Of a stretch of DNA of 5,556 bases, positions 1-4,759 are shown one piece after another. The notes below the pieces were generated by a model that saw only the letters and a list, made by a program, of their open reading frames with translations, searched no databases and had not been told where the DNA came from. Each line of letters begins with the position of its first letter. Position 1 is the first letter of the stretch. Both the position numbers and the translations under genes were made by a program. The DNA is from Spirochaetaceae bacterium (GTDB lineage Bacteria; Spirochaetota; Spirochaetia; PWKH01), in NCBI GenBank assembly GCA_003557605.1, contig PWNW01000103.1, positions 1 through 5,556 of the forward strand, given 5' to 3'.

Positions 1-1
1 C

Positions 2-871
2 CGAAGAGATGCGGAGCAGCAGGCAATGGCGGGACTGGCGCAAATTTTTGAGGCAAATATCCAAGTAGATGTGCGTGCCCAGGAGCGGTACAGAGAAATT
101 GTCAGTTCTCAGGGAACCTTTAGTGACCAGGAGATGGAGCTTGCCCAGACTACCAGCATTCAGTCGGTACAAAGACTATTGAATGTACAGTTCAGCGAGG
201 CAGCGGTCGATAACAGGGGCATGGTGCATACCATAGCGTATCTGGAACGTGTACCCACAGGCATGATGTACATGGATATGATTCAGCGAAACAGCAGCCA
301 GGTGCAGTCGTTTATGCGGGAAGCAGCAGCTTCTTCGGACCCCCTCAGGAGGTATGCGTATATCAGCGCAGCTGCAGCGGTTGCTGCGGGAAATCAGTCC
401 CTGGTTGATCAGCTGAGGATCATTTCACCGAATATGAGCAGAACAGTTTCACTGGGATATGACTACAATAGTCTGATGCAGCAGCGTTCTGAAGAAGCCG
501 AGAAAATGAGGGTTTCTGTTTCCGTATCCGGAGACCATCAGGACCGGATACAGAATGTGGTATCCCAGGCTCTCAGTGCTGAAGGGTACTCAATAACACA
601 GGAAAGCACGGTAATGAACATAACCGGAACATTTTCCCTCTTTCCTGTTGAACTGAATCCTCAATTCAAGTCGGTGCGATGGGTGCTGGGACTTCAGGCA
701 TCAAGACCGGACGGGAGCATTATTGTCACCTTTGATGAGCAGGGACGAGCTTCAGGAGTCACCGAAGATGCGGCAGCAACCTTTGCGTACCAGGATGTGA
801 GAGGGATTGTTGAGAACAGCTTTATGAGTGCTTTGCGCACATTTATGGATCAGATGGTGCTGGGCAAATAG
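2..871 (+). CDS. LPP20-like exported protein, 5' end missing
   Basis: The reading frame is open to the left edge, so the true start and any signal peptide lie outside the window. The first in-frame ATG is at 26, but the eight codons before it (RRDAEQQA) continue the same helix and look like real coding sequence. In all, 289 residues are visible. The segment DAEQQAMAGLAQIF followed by NIQVDV resembles the 'Ala-rich helix then beta strand' core of LPP20-type lipoproteins, which suggests that only the PDW/VG part and the export signal are missing. An Ala-rich helix (AYISAAAAVAAGNQ) lies near the middle. The C-terminal half (VSVSVSGDHQDRIQNVVSQAL onward) looks like a separate alpha/beta domain that I do not recognise. 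It probably belongs to the same envelope-protein group as the two genes downstream. Its molecular function is unknown. Coding status is secure, family assignment moderate. Confidence 0.75.
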   Translation, partial: RRDAEQQAMAGLAQIFEANIQVDVRAQERYREIVSSQGTFSDQEMELAQTTSIQSVQRLLNVQFSEAAVDNRGMVHTIAYLERVPTGMMYMDMIQRNSSQVQSFMREAAASSDPLRRYAYISAAAAVAAGNQSLVDQLRIISPNMSRTVSLGYDYNSLMQQRSEEAEKMRVSVSVSGDHQDRIQNVVSQALSAEGYSITQESTVMNITGTFSLFPVELNPQFKSVRWVLGLQASRPDGSIIVTFDEQGRASGVTEDAAATFAYQDVRGIVENSFMSALRTFMDQMVLGK

Positions 872-890
872 TGCAAAGTGAAAAAGTTTT

Positions 891-906
891 TTCCCTCCAC
901 AGGGAA
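891..906 (+). terminator. Weak hairpin after the first gene
   Basis: TTCCCT and AGGGAA form a 6-bp stem around the loop CCAC, 20 bases after the TAG of the upstream gene, followed by TTTAT. The stem is short and the T-run poor, so this is at best a weak terminator. Its position between a gene end and a new promoter is the main support. Confidence 0.3.
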
Positions 907-932
907 TTTATGATAAGCTTATGATATATAAT
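904..932 (+). promoter_or_regulatory. Candidate promoter for the LPP20 gene pair
   Basis: TATAAT at 927-932 is a perfect -10 hexamer in an AT-rich gap, about 35 bases before the start codon at 968. The hexamer 17 bp upstream (GAATTT, 904-909) is a poor -35 match, so the promoter would depend on its -10 or on an activator. The element TTATGATA occurs twice just upstream (908-915 and 919-926), 11 bp apart, and could be a binding site. Transcription would start near 939 and leave a leader of about 29 bases. Confidence 0.45.
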
Positions 933-955
933 TGTTTATATATTACAAAAATAAT

Positions 956-961
956 AAGGAG
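956..961 (+). promoter_or_regulatory. Ribosome binding site that fixes the lipoprotein start
   Basis: AAGGAG lies six bases before the ATG at 968. It selects that ATG over an in-frame TTG at 932, which would put non-signal residues before the lipoprotein signal and overlaps the predicted -10. Confidence 0.75.
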
Positions 962-967
962 AATGCT

Positions 968-1543
968 ATGAAAAAATTGTTGATGTTTCTTGGGTTTGCT
1001 GTAGTGGTCCTTCTGCTGGGTTCCTGTGCCAGTGCTGACCCCGGTGAATCAATACCTGACTGGGTGCTGAATCCTCCCCTCGTATCTGATGGGTACTATG
1101 GAGTAGGGTATGCTAAACAGTCCACTCTTCCGTTGTCTATTAAGCTGGCTGAAACAAGAGCCCGCGCAGACATTGCCAATCAGATCCGAGTGACTATCCA
1201 GGAAGTTGTATCAAGCTATGCCCAGGAGTCAGGTGTTGGTTCTGAGACTCAGCTGCTTGAATTTGTAGAGGTTGCAACCAGGCAGGTTACTGACCAGGCT
1301 GTCAGCGGTGCGGTTATTGTAAATCGTCATGTAATGAATGACGGTGGGGTATGGGTCATGGGAAAATATGACACTAATTCCATGAGGAACCTCGTTGCAC
1401 AGGCAGTTGAAGATACGGCGGACCAGTTCTCAAGAAGTGAGGCTGCGGCTTTCTCTGAATGGAAGGCAAAGCAGGCTTTCGAATACATGGATACCATCCT
1501 TGATACATCTCCGCCTCGCTCGAATCCTGTAAGCCGTGACTGA
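968..1543 (+). CDS. LPP20 family lipoprotein
   Basis: A 191-residue envelope lipoprotein. Residues 1-20 form a lipoprotein signal: two lysines, a hydrophobic stretch and the lipobox LGSC, which predicts cleavage and lipid attachment at Cys20. The mature protein starts with a short linker, then IPDWVLNPP (29-37), YYGVG (43-47) and the helix LAETRARADIANQI (60-73). This order, with the Trp-Pro-Pro start, the VG turn and an Ala/Arg helix, is typical of LPP20-type lipoproteins. A strand near VIVNRHVMNDGGVWVMGKY (117-134) completes the fold, and the tail (about 140-180) looks helical. The start is fixed by a good ribosome binding site. The stop overlaps the next ATG by one base, so the two genes are probably cotranscribed and translationally coupled. 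LPP20 proteins are known as surface or periplasmic lipoproteins, but the biochemical role here is unknown. Confidence 0.85.
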   Translation: MKKLLMFLGFAVVVLLLGSCASADPGESIPDWVLNPPLVSDGYYGVGYAKQSTLPLSIKLAETRARADIANQIRVTIQEVVSSYAQESGVGSETQLLEFVEVATRQVTDQAVSGAVIVNRHVMNDGGVWVMGKYDTNSMRNLVAQAVEDTADQFSRSEAAAFSEWKAKQAFEYMDTILDTSPPRSNPVSRD

Positions 1544-2331
1544 TGATGGGAGTAAGATCTCGAAGGGGGGCTGTATTATACAGCCCCATGTTTTTCCTCG
1601 CAGCAGTTTTTCTAGCATGTGCACCTCTGCAGCTGTATGCTGCGGCAAGCTGTTCAGCTGCGGGAAGTACTGATGAAATCATTGAATTTGCAAATACCGT
1701 TCAGCAGTCCAGAAATGAAGTGCTCCTGTTTTCCACAGTTTCAAGGAAAGCAGACCGTTCTTCCGAGGAGTTTCTTGCTCTCTACCAGGCCGCAGAACAG
1801 GTTGCCATGATGCAGGGAATACTGGTTAAATCATCTCTTATTCTCTTTGATACTGGAAGCAGAATTGATTATGCAGGAAGGGTCGATGTGGATTTCGGAG
1901 ATCCTTCTCAGTTCCTTGATCAGATGACAGTGGTAAGGACCCTGCAGAATGCTGACGGGACCTATATGGTTTCCCGGTGGGATGCTGCTCCTCCTTCAAT
2001 CCAGACCCCACGTGTGAGGACCCCTGACTGGATCAGAAAACCGCCGGAGCAGGCAGGTTTTTTGTTTGCTGTTGGAACTGTTCAGCGCAGGACCCTTGAG
2101 GATTTTTCCTTTCGTGAGGCTGATCAGCAGGCATTTGCAGAACTGTCAAATACTCTGCTTAACAGGACCTATGAAGGGACAATCGATCTGCAGACCGGCG
2201 GATTCGGATATGCTGCGGTGACTGAACAGAAAAGTGAGGTCTTCATACGGGGAGCAAGAATTATTGCCCGATGGAGGGATGCTGAAAAGCAGAACTACTA
2301 TTCATTGGCTGTCTGCCCCGTTCCTGAATAG
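1543..2331 (+). CDS. Exported protein with one clear and one possible LPP20-like domain
   Basis: A 262-residue protein that starts in the TGATG overlap with the stop of the preceding lipoprotein gene. ATG at 1546 is an equal alternative. ATG at 1588 is less likely because it would remove all positive charges (R5, R7, R8) before the hydrophobic core (about 16-32). The signal could be cut by signal peptidase I near LYAAA (31-35), or lipidated at Cys26 or Cys37 under a relaxed spirochaetal lipobox. The choice is unresolved. The C-terminal half matches LPP20 lipoproteins: TPDWIRKPP (160-168), LFAVG (174-178), an Ala helix from about 190 to 207, and the strand IRGARIIARWRD (235-246). The N-terminal half (about 75-148) has a weaker version: an Ala/Gln helix (AAEQVAMMQGIL) and the strand ending MVSRWD. 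I infer an internal duplication. No terminator is visible at its end, and the AraC-type gene converges on it with a 2-bp gap. Confidence 0.78.
   Translation: MMGVRSRRGAVLYSPMFFLAAVFLACAPLQLYAAASCSAAGSTDEIIEFANTVQQSRNEVLLFSTVSRKADRSSEEFLALYQAAEQVAMMQGILVKSSLILFDTGSRIDYAGRVDVDFGDPSQFLDQMTVVRTLQNADGTYMVSRWDAAPPSIQTPRVRTPDWIRKPPEQAGFLFAVGTVQRRTLEDFSFREADQQAFAELSNTLLNRTYEGTIDLQTGGFGYAAVTEQKSEVFIRGARIIARWRDAEKQNYYSLAVCPVPE
1567..1595 (+). terminator. Terminator-like hairpin inside the start of the third gene
   Basis: GGGGCTGTA (1567-1575) and TACAGCCCC (1579-1587) pair perfectly over 9 bp around the loop TTA. TTTTT follows at 1591-1595, three bases after the stem. This has the look of a rho-independent terminator, 23 bases past the upstream stop, but it lies within codons 9-15 of the next gene. 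It may act as a partial terminator or attenuator that active translation melts, or protect the 3' end of the lipoprotein mRNA. It also covers most of AAGGGGGG (1563-1570), the only SD-like sequence before ATG 1588. Confidence 0.4.
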
Positions 2332-2333
2332 GA

Positions 2334-3167
2334 TTATTCTGCACCATGCAGATTCCGATAGGAACTGGGGCTGGTGCCTTCAGTTTTACGAAATATCGTG
2401 CCGAAATAGCTTTCATTATCATATCCCACAGCCTTAGCGATATCAGAAATTTTCATGTCAGGGTACATGATTAAAAGCTCCTTGCTTTTATTTATGCGGA
2501 ACTGTGTAATATAGGCAAAGGGCCTGCAGTGTACAAGGTCCTTGAAGAGCATGCAGAGATACTGCGGGGTTACCTGTATGGTGTCCGCTAATTCCTGGAT
2601 GGTAAGAGGGTTCTGGTAATTCATGCTGATATAATCAAATACAGGTCTCAGTCTGCTGTGGCGAGCAGAGGAAGTCTCATCAGCCGACCCATGTGCAAAG
2701 GAATGCAGATGCATCAGCATACGGTACACTATGGCGGAGCATTTAAATCCAGCCTCCGGACTTTCATCCTGGGCAAGAACGGTATAGGATTCCCGTATGT
2801 CGCTTGATACTGCTCCGCCGTCGATGCACCAGTAGATTTTTGATTCGGTTAATCCAATGCACTGGAGAAGATTTGCCGCCTGAGGCCCGCTGAAGGTAAT
2901 CCAATGGACTACCCAGGGACTTTCCTGGGCGCTGTATGAATGGGGTACTCCCGGGGCCAGAAGCAGACCCTGGCCAGGTGCAATGGTTCCTGCAGTTCCG
3001 TCAACTAGTATGCTGCCGGATCCCTTGATGCAGTGAATCCATTGATGTGTAGGATATCCGAAGGGCCTGTCAATCTGTTCCTGTTCCCAGTCGCAGCCGA
3101 CTCCAATCAGATAATAGGGCAGTTTCTTAACCGTCTCGGTTACAACAGGATAAATAAAGGATCCCAA
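2334..3167 (-). CDS. AraC family transcriptional regulator (cupin sensor plus AraC HTH)
   Basis: A 277-residue DNA-binding regulator. The N-terminal half (about 18-95) is an AraC-type cupin sensor domain: HQWIHCIKGSGSILVDG (41-57), PGQGLLLAPGVPHSY (64-78) and WVVHWITFSG (85-94). The C-terminal 90 or so residues hold two helix-turn-helix motifs: LTIQELADTIQVTPQYLCMLF in the first and KISDIAKAVGYDNESYFGTIFRK (239-261) in the second, the latter close to the AraC/XylS signature. Length and domain order are normal for sugar-responsive members. The start is TTG, supported by GGAG eight bases upstream, and no ATG lies nearby in frame. It is transcribed away from the sugar importer genes across a 242-bp shared region, the usual place for the local activator. 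The inferred role is sugar-dependent control of the divergent importer and of itself. The ligand cannot be read from the sequence. Confidence 0.93.
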   Translation of the reverse strand: MGSFIYPVVTETVKKLPYYLIGVGCDWEQEQIDRPFGYPTHQWIHCIKGSGSILVDGTAGTIAPGQGLLLAPGVPHSYSAQESPWVVHWITFSGPQAANLLQCIGLTESKIYWCIDGGAVSSDIRESYTVLAQDESPEAGFKCSAIVYRMLMHLHSFAHGSADETSSARHSRLRPVFDYISMNYQNPLTIQELADTIQVTPQYLCMLFKDLVHCRPFAYITQFRINKSKELLIMYPDMKISDIAKAVGYDNESYFGTIFRKTEGTSPSSYRNLHGAE

Positions 3168-3175
3168 AGATTTAA

Positions 3176-3179
3176 CTCC
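3176..3179 (-). promoter_or_regulatory. Ribosome binding site supporting a TTG start
   Basis: On the minus strand GGAG is followed by eight bases (TTAAATCT) and then TTG GGA TCC. It is the best SD match in the leader and supports initiation at a non-ATG codon, which may keep the regulator level low. Confidence 0.65.
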
Positions 3180-3187
3180 AAAAAAAA

Positions 3188-3198
3188 CTCTTTCAAAT
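3188..3198 (+). repeat. Direct repeat copy 1, in the regulator's leader
   Basis: CTCTTTCAAAT, continued by ACTTAGA. The same 11 bases recur in the same orientation at 3293-3303, exactly 105 bp away. This copy lies about 18 bases downstream of the predicted start of regulator transcription, where a bound protein would block the regulator's own synthesis. It is a candidate AraC-type binding site. Confidence 0.5.
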
Positions 3199-3204
3199 AC
3201 TTAG

Positions 3205-3224
3205 ATCATATTGAATATTATGAT
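3205..3224. repeat. Interrupted palindrome over the regulator -10
   Basis: ATCATA (3205-3210) and TATGAT (3219-3224) are exact inverted arms around TTGAATAT. The element covers the predicted minus-strand -10 (3217-3222), so it could be an operator. The region is AT-rich, and chance symmetry is possible. Confidence 0.3.
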
Positions 3225-3244
3225 ACATATTTTGCGGTTGTCCA
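3217..3244 (-). promoter_or_regulatory. Candidate promoter of the AraC-type gene
   Basis: Read on the minus strand, TGGACA (3244-3239) matches TTGACA at five of six positions and CATAAT (3222-3217) matches TATAAT at five of six, with a 16-bp spacer. Transcription would start near 3210, giving a leader of about 43 bases that contains repeat copy 1 and the ribosome binding site. Confidence 0.5.
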
Positions 3245-3292
3245 CCCTTTTCTGCTGTAAGCTCAATGATACGGCTCTGTTTTTTCCTTATG

Positions 3293-3303
3293 CTCTTTCA
3301 AAT
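3293..3303 (+). repeat. Direct repeat copy 2, upstream of the importer promoter
   Basis: CTCTTTCAAAT, continued by TACTAAAGA, is an exact 11-bp copy of the element at 3188-3198. Its centre is about 68 bases before the predicted importer transcription start, a usual position for an AraC-family activator that contacts RNA polymerase from upstream of the -35. Confidence 0.5.
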
Positions 3304-3310
3304 TACTAAA

Positions 3311-3341
3311 GACTCAGGAAAATTATCTCATTGCCTGGGTC
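3311..3341. repeat. Inverted repeat touching the importer -35
   Basis: GACTCAGG (3311-3318) and CCTGGGTC (3334-3341) are inverted arms with one mismatch (G-T in RNA) and a 15-base spacer. The right arm overlaps the predicted -35 TTGCCT. It is a possible operator for a repressor or for proximal activator binding. Support is limited to symmetry and position. Confidence 0.25.
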
Positions 3342-3359
3342 CATAAAGTGCCATAGAAT
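3331..3359 (+). promoter_or_regulatory. Candidate promoter of the sugar importer operon
   Basis: TTGCCT (3331-3336, four of six against TTGACA) and TAGAAT (3354-3359, five of six against TATAAT) are separated by an optimal 17 bp. Transcription would start near 3366, about 44 bases before the binding-protein gene. The weak -35 fits a promoter that needs an activator. Confidence 0.5.
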
Positions 3360-3395
3360 GAGCTACAAGAATGGCTGGTATGAGGCCATGGAAAC

Positions 3396-3401
3396 AGGAG
3401 G
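3396..3401 (+). promoter_or_regulatory. Strong ribosome binding site of the binding-protein gene
   Basis: AGGAGG with eight bases to the ATG at 3410 is a full-consensus SD. It fits high expression of a periplasmic binding protein and fixes the start at the signal peptide. Confidence 0.8.
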
Positions 3402-3409
3402 TTTGAGGT

Positions 3410-4672
3410 ATGAAAAAGAGTATATGCATGATCTGCATTGCATTACTGCTTCTCAGTACGGCAATGGTATTCAGTGCCGGTGCAGCAGAAGCAAGGAAAA
3501 GCGAACTGAGGATCAGTTCCTACATGTCGGATGAGGCTCCCAAGGCAGTTTTTGAAGAGCTGGTTGCCGAATTTGAACGGCAGAATCCGGACATCTCTGT
3601 CATCGTTGATACCATAGCCCATGAGCAGTTCAAAACTATCATTGGTTCACTGCTCACATCAAGGAATGCCCCGGATGTGATGACATGGTTTTCAGGCTAC
3701 CGCATGCAGGCTTTTGCAAAGCGGGGACTGCTTGAACCGGTAGGTGATGTATTCCCCGGTGGTGACTTTGAGGCGGAATTCCCTGCTGCATTCAGAGGGG
3801 CAAGCTCCTATGACGGAGAGGTTTATTTCGTTCCCCAAAGCTGGTATTGGTGGGCTATGTACTACAACAAGCAGGTATTTGATGAGCATGGACTGGAGCC
3901 GCCGACCACATGGGATGAATTTCTGAATGTCTGCCAGGTGCTGAAGGACGGAGGGGTTGCTCCAATAGCGATAGGTGCTCGGGATACCTGGACTGCCGGC
4001 GGATGGTTTGACTATATGAACTCTGCCGTCAACGGGGGAGAATTCCACCAGAGACTGGTCAGCGGGGAAGTTCCCTATACTGACCCGAAGGTGAAGGAAA
4101 GTTTCTCCTACCTTGCTGATCTGGCTGAACGGGGATACTTTATGCCGAATGCAACAGCCTACAGCTGGCAGGAAGCAGCAACCCAGCTGTTCAACGGACA
4201 GGCAGGTATGTATTTAATGGGACAGTTTCTCCATGATGTTGCCCCTGAAGATATGAAGGAGCATATTGACTTCTTCCAGTTTCCCATCGTCGGTGATGTG
4301 ACTGAATACTCAGTGGATACTCCAACTGACGGATTTATTATGCCGAAGAATGCACAGAACAAAGAAGCTGCAAAGAAATTCATGGCCTTCCTTGCTGCAG
4401 CTGAGGCGCAGCAGGCTTTCTGCGAACCCCTTGGTCGGCTTGCAGCCAATGTGAATGTGCCGGTGCCTAACCCGCAGGCCCAAAAAGGCCTTGATATGGT
4501 AGAAGGTGCAACATTTGCCATGCAGTTTTATGACAGAGATGCACCTGAGGAGATGGCACAGCGGGGAATGAACACCATCGTTGACATCCTCATGGAACCC
4601 CACCGCATGGAAGCGCTTCTGGCAGAACTGGACCGGGAACGTGAAAGAATCTACGCCGAGGAAGATTTCTAA
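3410..4672 (+). CDS. Sugar ABC transporter substrate-binding protein (family 1, CUT1 type)
   Basis: A 420-residue periplasmic receptor that captures a sugar and delivers it to the membrane permeases. Residues 1-28 form a Sec signal peptide: KK, a hydrophobic core (about 5-22) and AGAAEA, with likely signal peptidase I cleavage after A26 or A28. Cys6 and Cys9 lie inside the core, so it does not look like a lipoprotein. The mature protein has the usual order of solute-binding family 1: strand LRISSY, helix VFEELVAEFERQNPDI (47-62), NAPDVMTW (86-93), WYWWAMYYNKQVFDEHGLEPPTTWDEF (145-171), FNGQAGMYLMGQF (261-273) and TDGFIMPKNAQNKEAAKKFMAFL (306-328). The Trp/Tyr-rich stretch 145-152 and W194/W199 are likely sugar-stacking residues. 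Length is typical. It is the first gene of the operon, behind a strong ribosome binding site and its own promoter. The family points to an oligosaccharide, a glycoside or glycerol phosphate. The exact substrate is unknown. Confidence 0.95.
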   Translation: MKKSICMICIALLLLSTAMVFSAGAAEARKSELRISSYMSDEAPKAVFEELVAEFERQNPDISVIVDTIAHEQFKTIIGSLLTSRNAPDVMTWFSGYRMQAFAKRGLLEPVGDVFPGGDFEAEFPAAFRGASSYDGEVYFVPQSWYWWAMYYNKQVFDEHGLEPPTTWDEFLNVCQVLKDGGVAPIAIGARDTWTAGGWFDYMNSAVNGGEFHQRLVSGEVPYTDPKVKESFSYLADLAERGYFMPNATAYSWQEAATQLFNGQAGMYLMGQFLHDVAPEDMKEHIDFFQFPIVGDVTEYSVDTPTDGFIMPKNAQNKEAAKKFMAFLAAAEAQQAFCEPLGRLAANVNVPVPNPQAQKGLDMVEGATFAMQFYDRDAPEEMAQRGMNTIVDILMEPHRMEALLAELDRERERIYAEEDF

Positions 4673-4691
4673 AGTACAGGTGCTAATTTAT

Positions 4692-4730
4692 CAGCAGCTG
4701 CAGTCTTCTGATGGAGACTGCAGCGTGCTG
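4692..4730 (+). other. Stable intercistronic hairpin between binding protein and permease
   Basis: GCTGCAGTCT (4697-4706) and AGACTGCAGC (4715-4724) pair perfectly around an 8-base loop. Past a bulged G at 4725, CAGCA (4692-4696) pairs with TGCTG (4726-4730), for 15 bp in total. No T-run follows, so it is not a standard terminator. In importer operons such hairpins commonly stall 3' exonucleases and keep the binding-protein mRNA longer than the permease part. This role is inferred from position. Confidence 0.65.
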
Positions 4731-4759
4731 TCTCCTATGATACGAAGAGAGCAACGTCA

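Noticed and set aside
932..967. Longer start (TTG at 932) for the LPP20 lipoprotein
   Set aside because: It overlaps the predicted -10, has no ribosome binding site and would bury the lipoprotein signal. ATG 968 has AAGGAG at the right distance.
1374..1682. Open minus-strand frames opposite the second and third LPP20-like genes
   Set aside because: They have no recognisable domain or ribosome binding site and lie wholly within well-supported plus-strand genes.
2338..2352. Hairpin TCTGCA/TGCAGA at the convergent junction as a bidirectional terminator
   Set aside because: The stem is only 6 bp and no T-run follows on either strand.
3033..3260. Small plus-strand open frame across the start of the AraC-type gene
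   Set aside because: It is antisense to the cupin domain and runs into the regulatory region without protein-like composition.
3331..3534. Small plus-strand open frame overlapping the importer promoter and binding-protein start
   Set aside because: It is out of frame with the binding protein and begins at the predicted -35, so it would not be on the transcript.
4159..4603. Minus-strand open frames opposite the binding-protein gene
   Set aside because: They are shadows of a strongly supported gene, with Cys- and Ser-rich low-complexity translations and no start signals.
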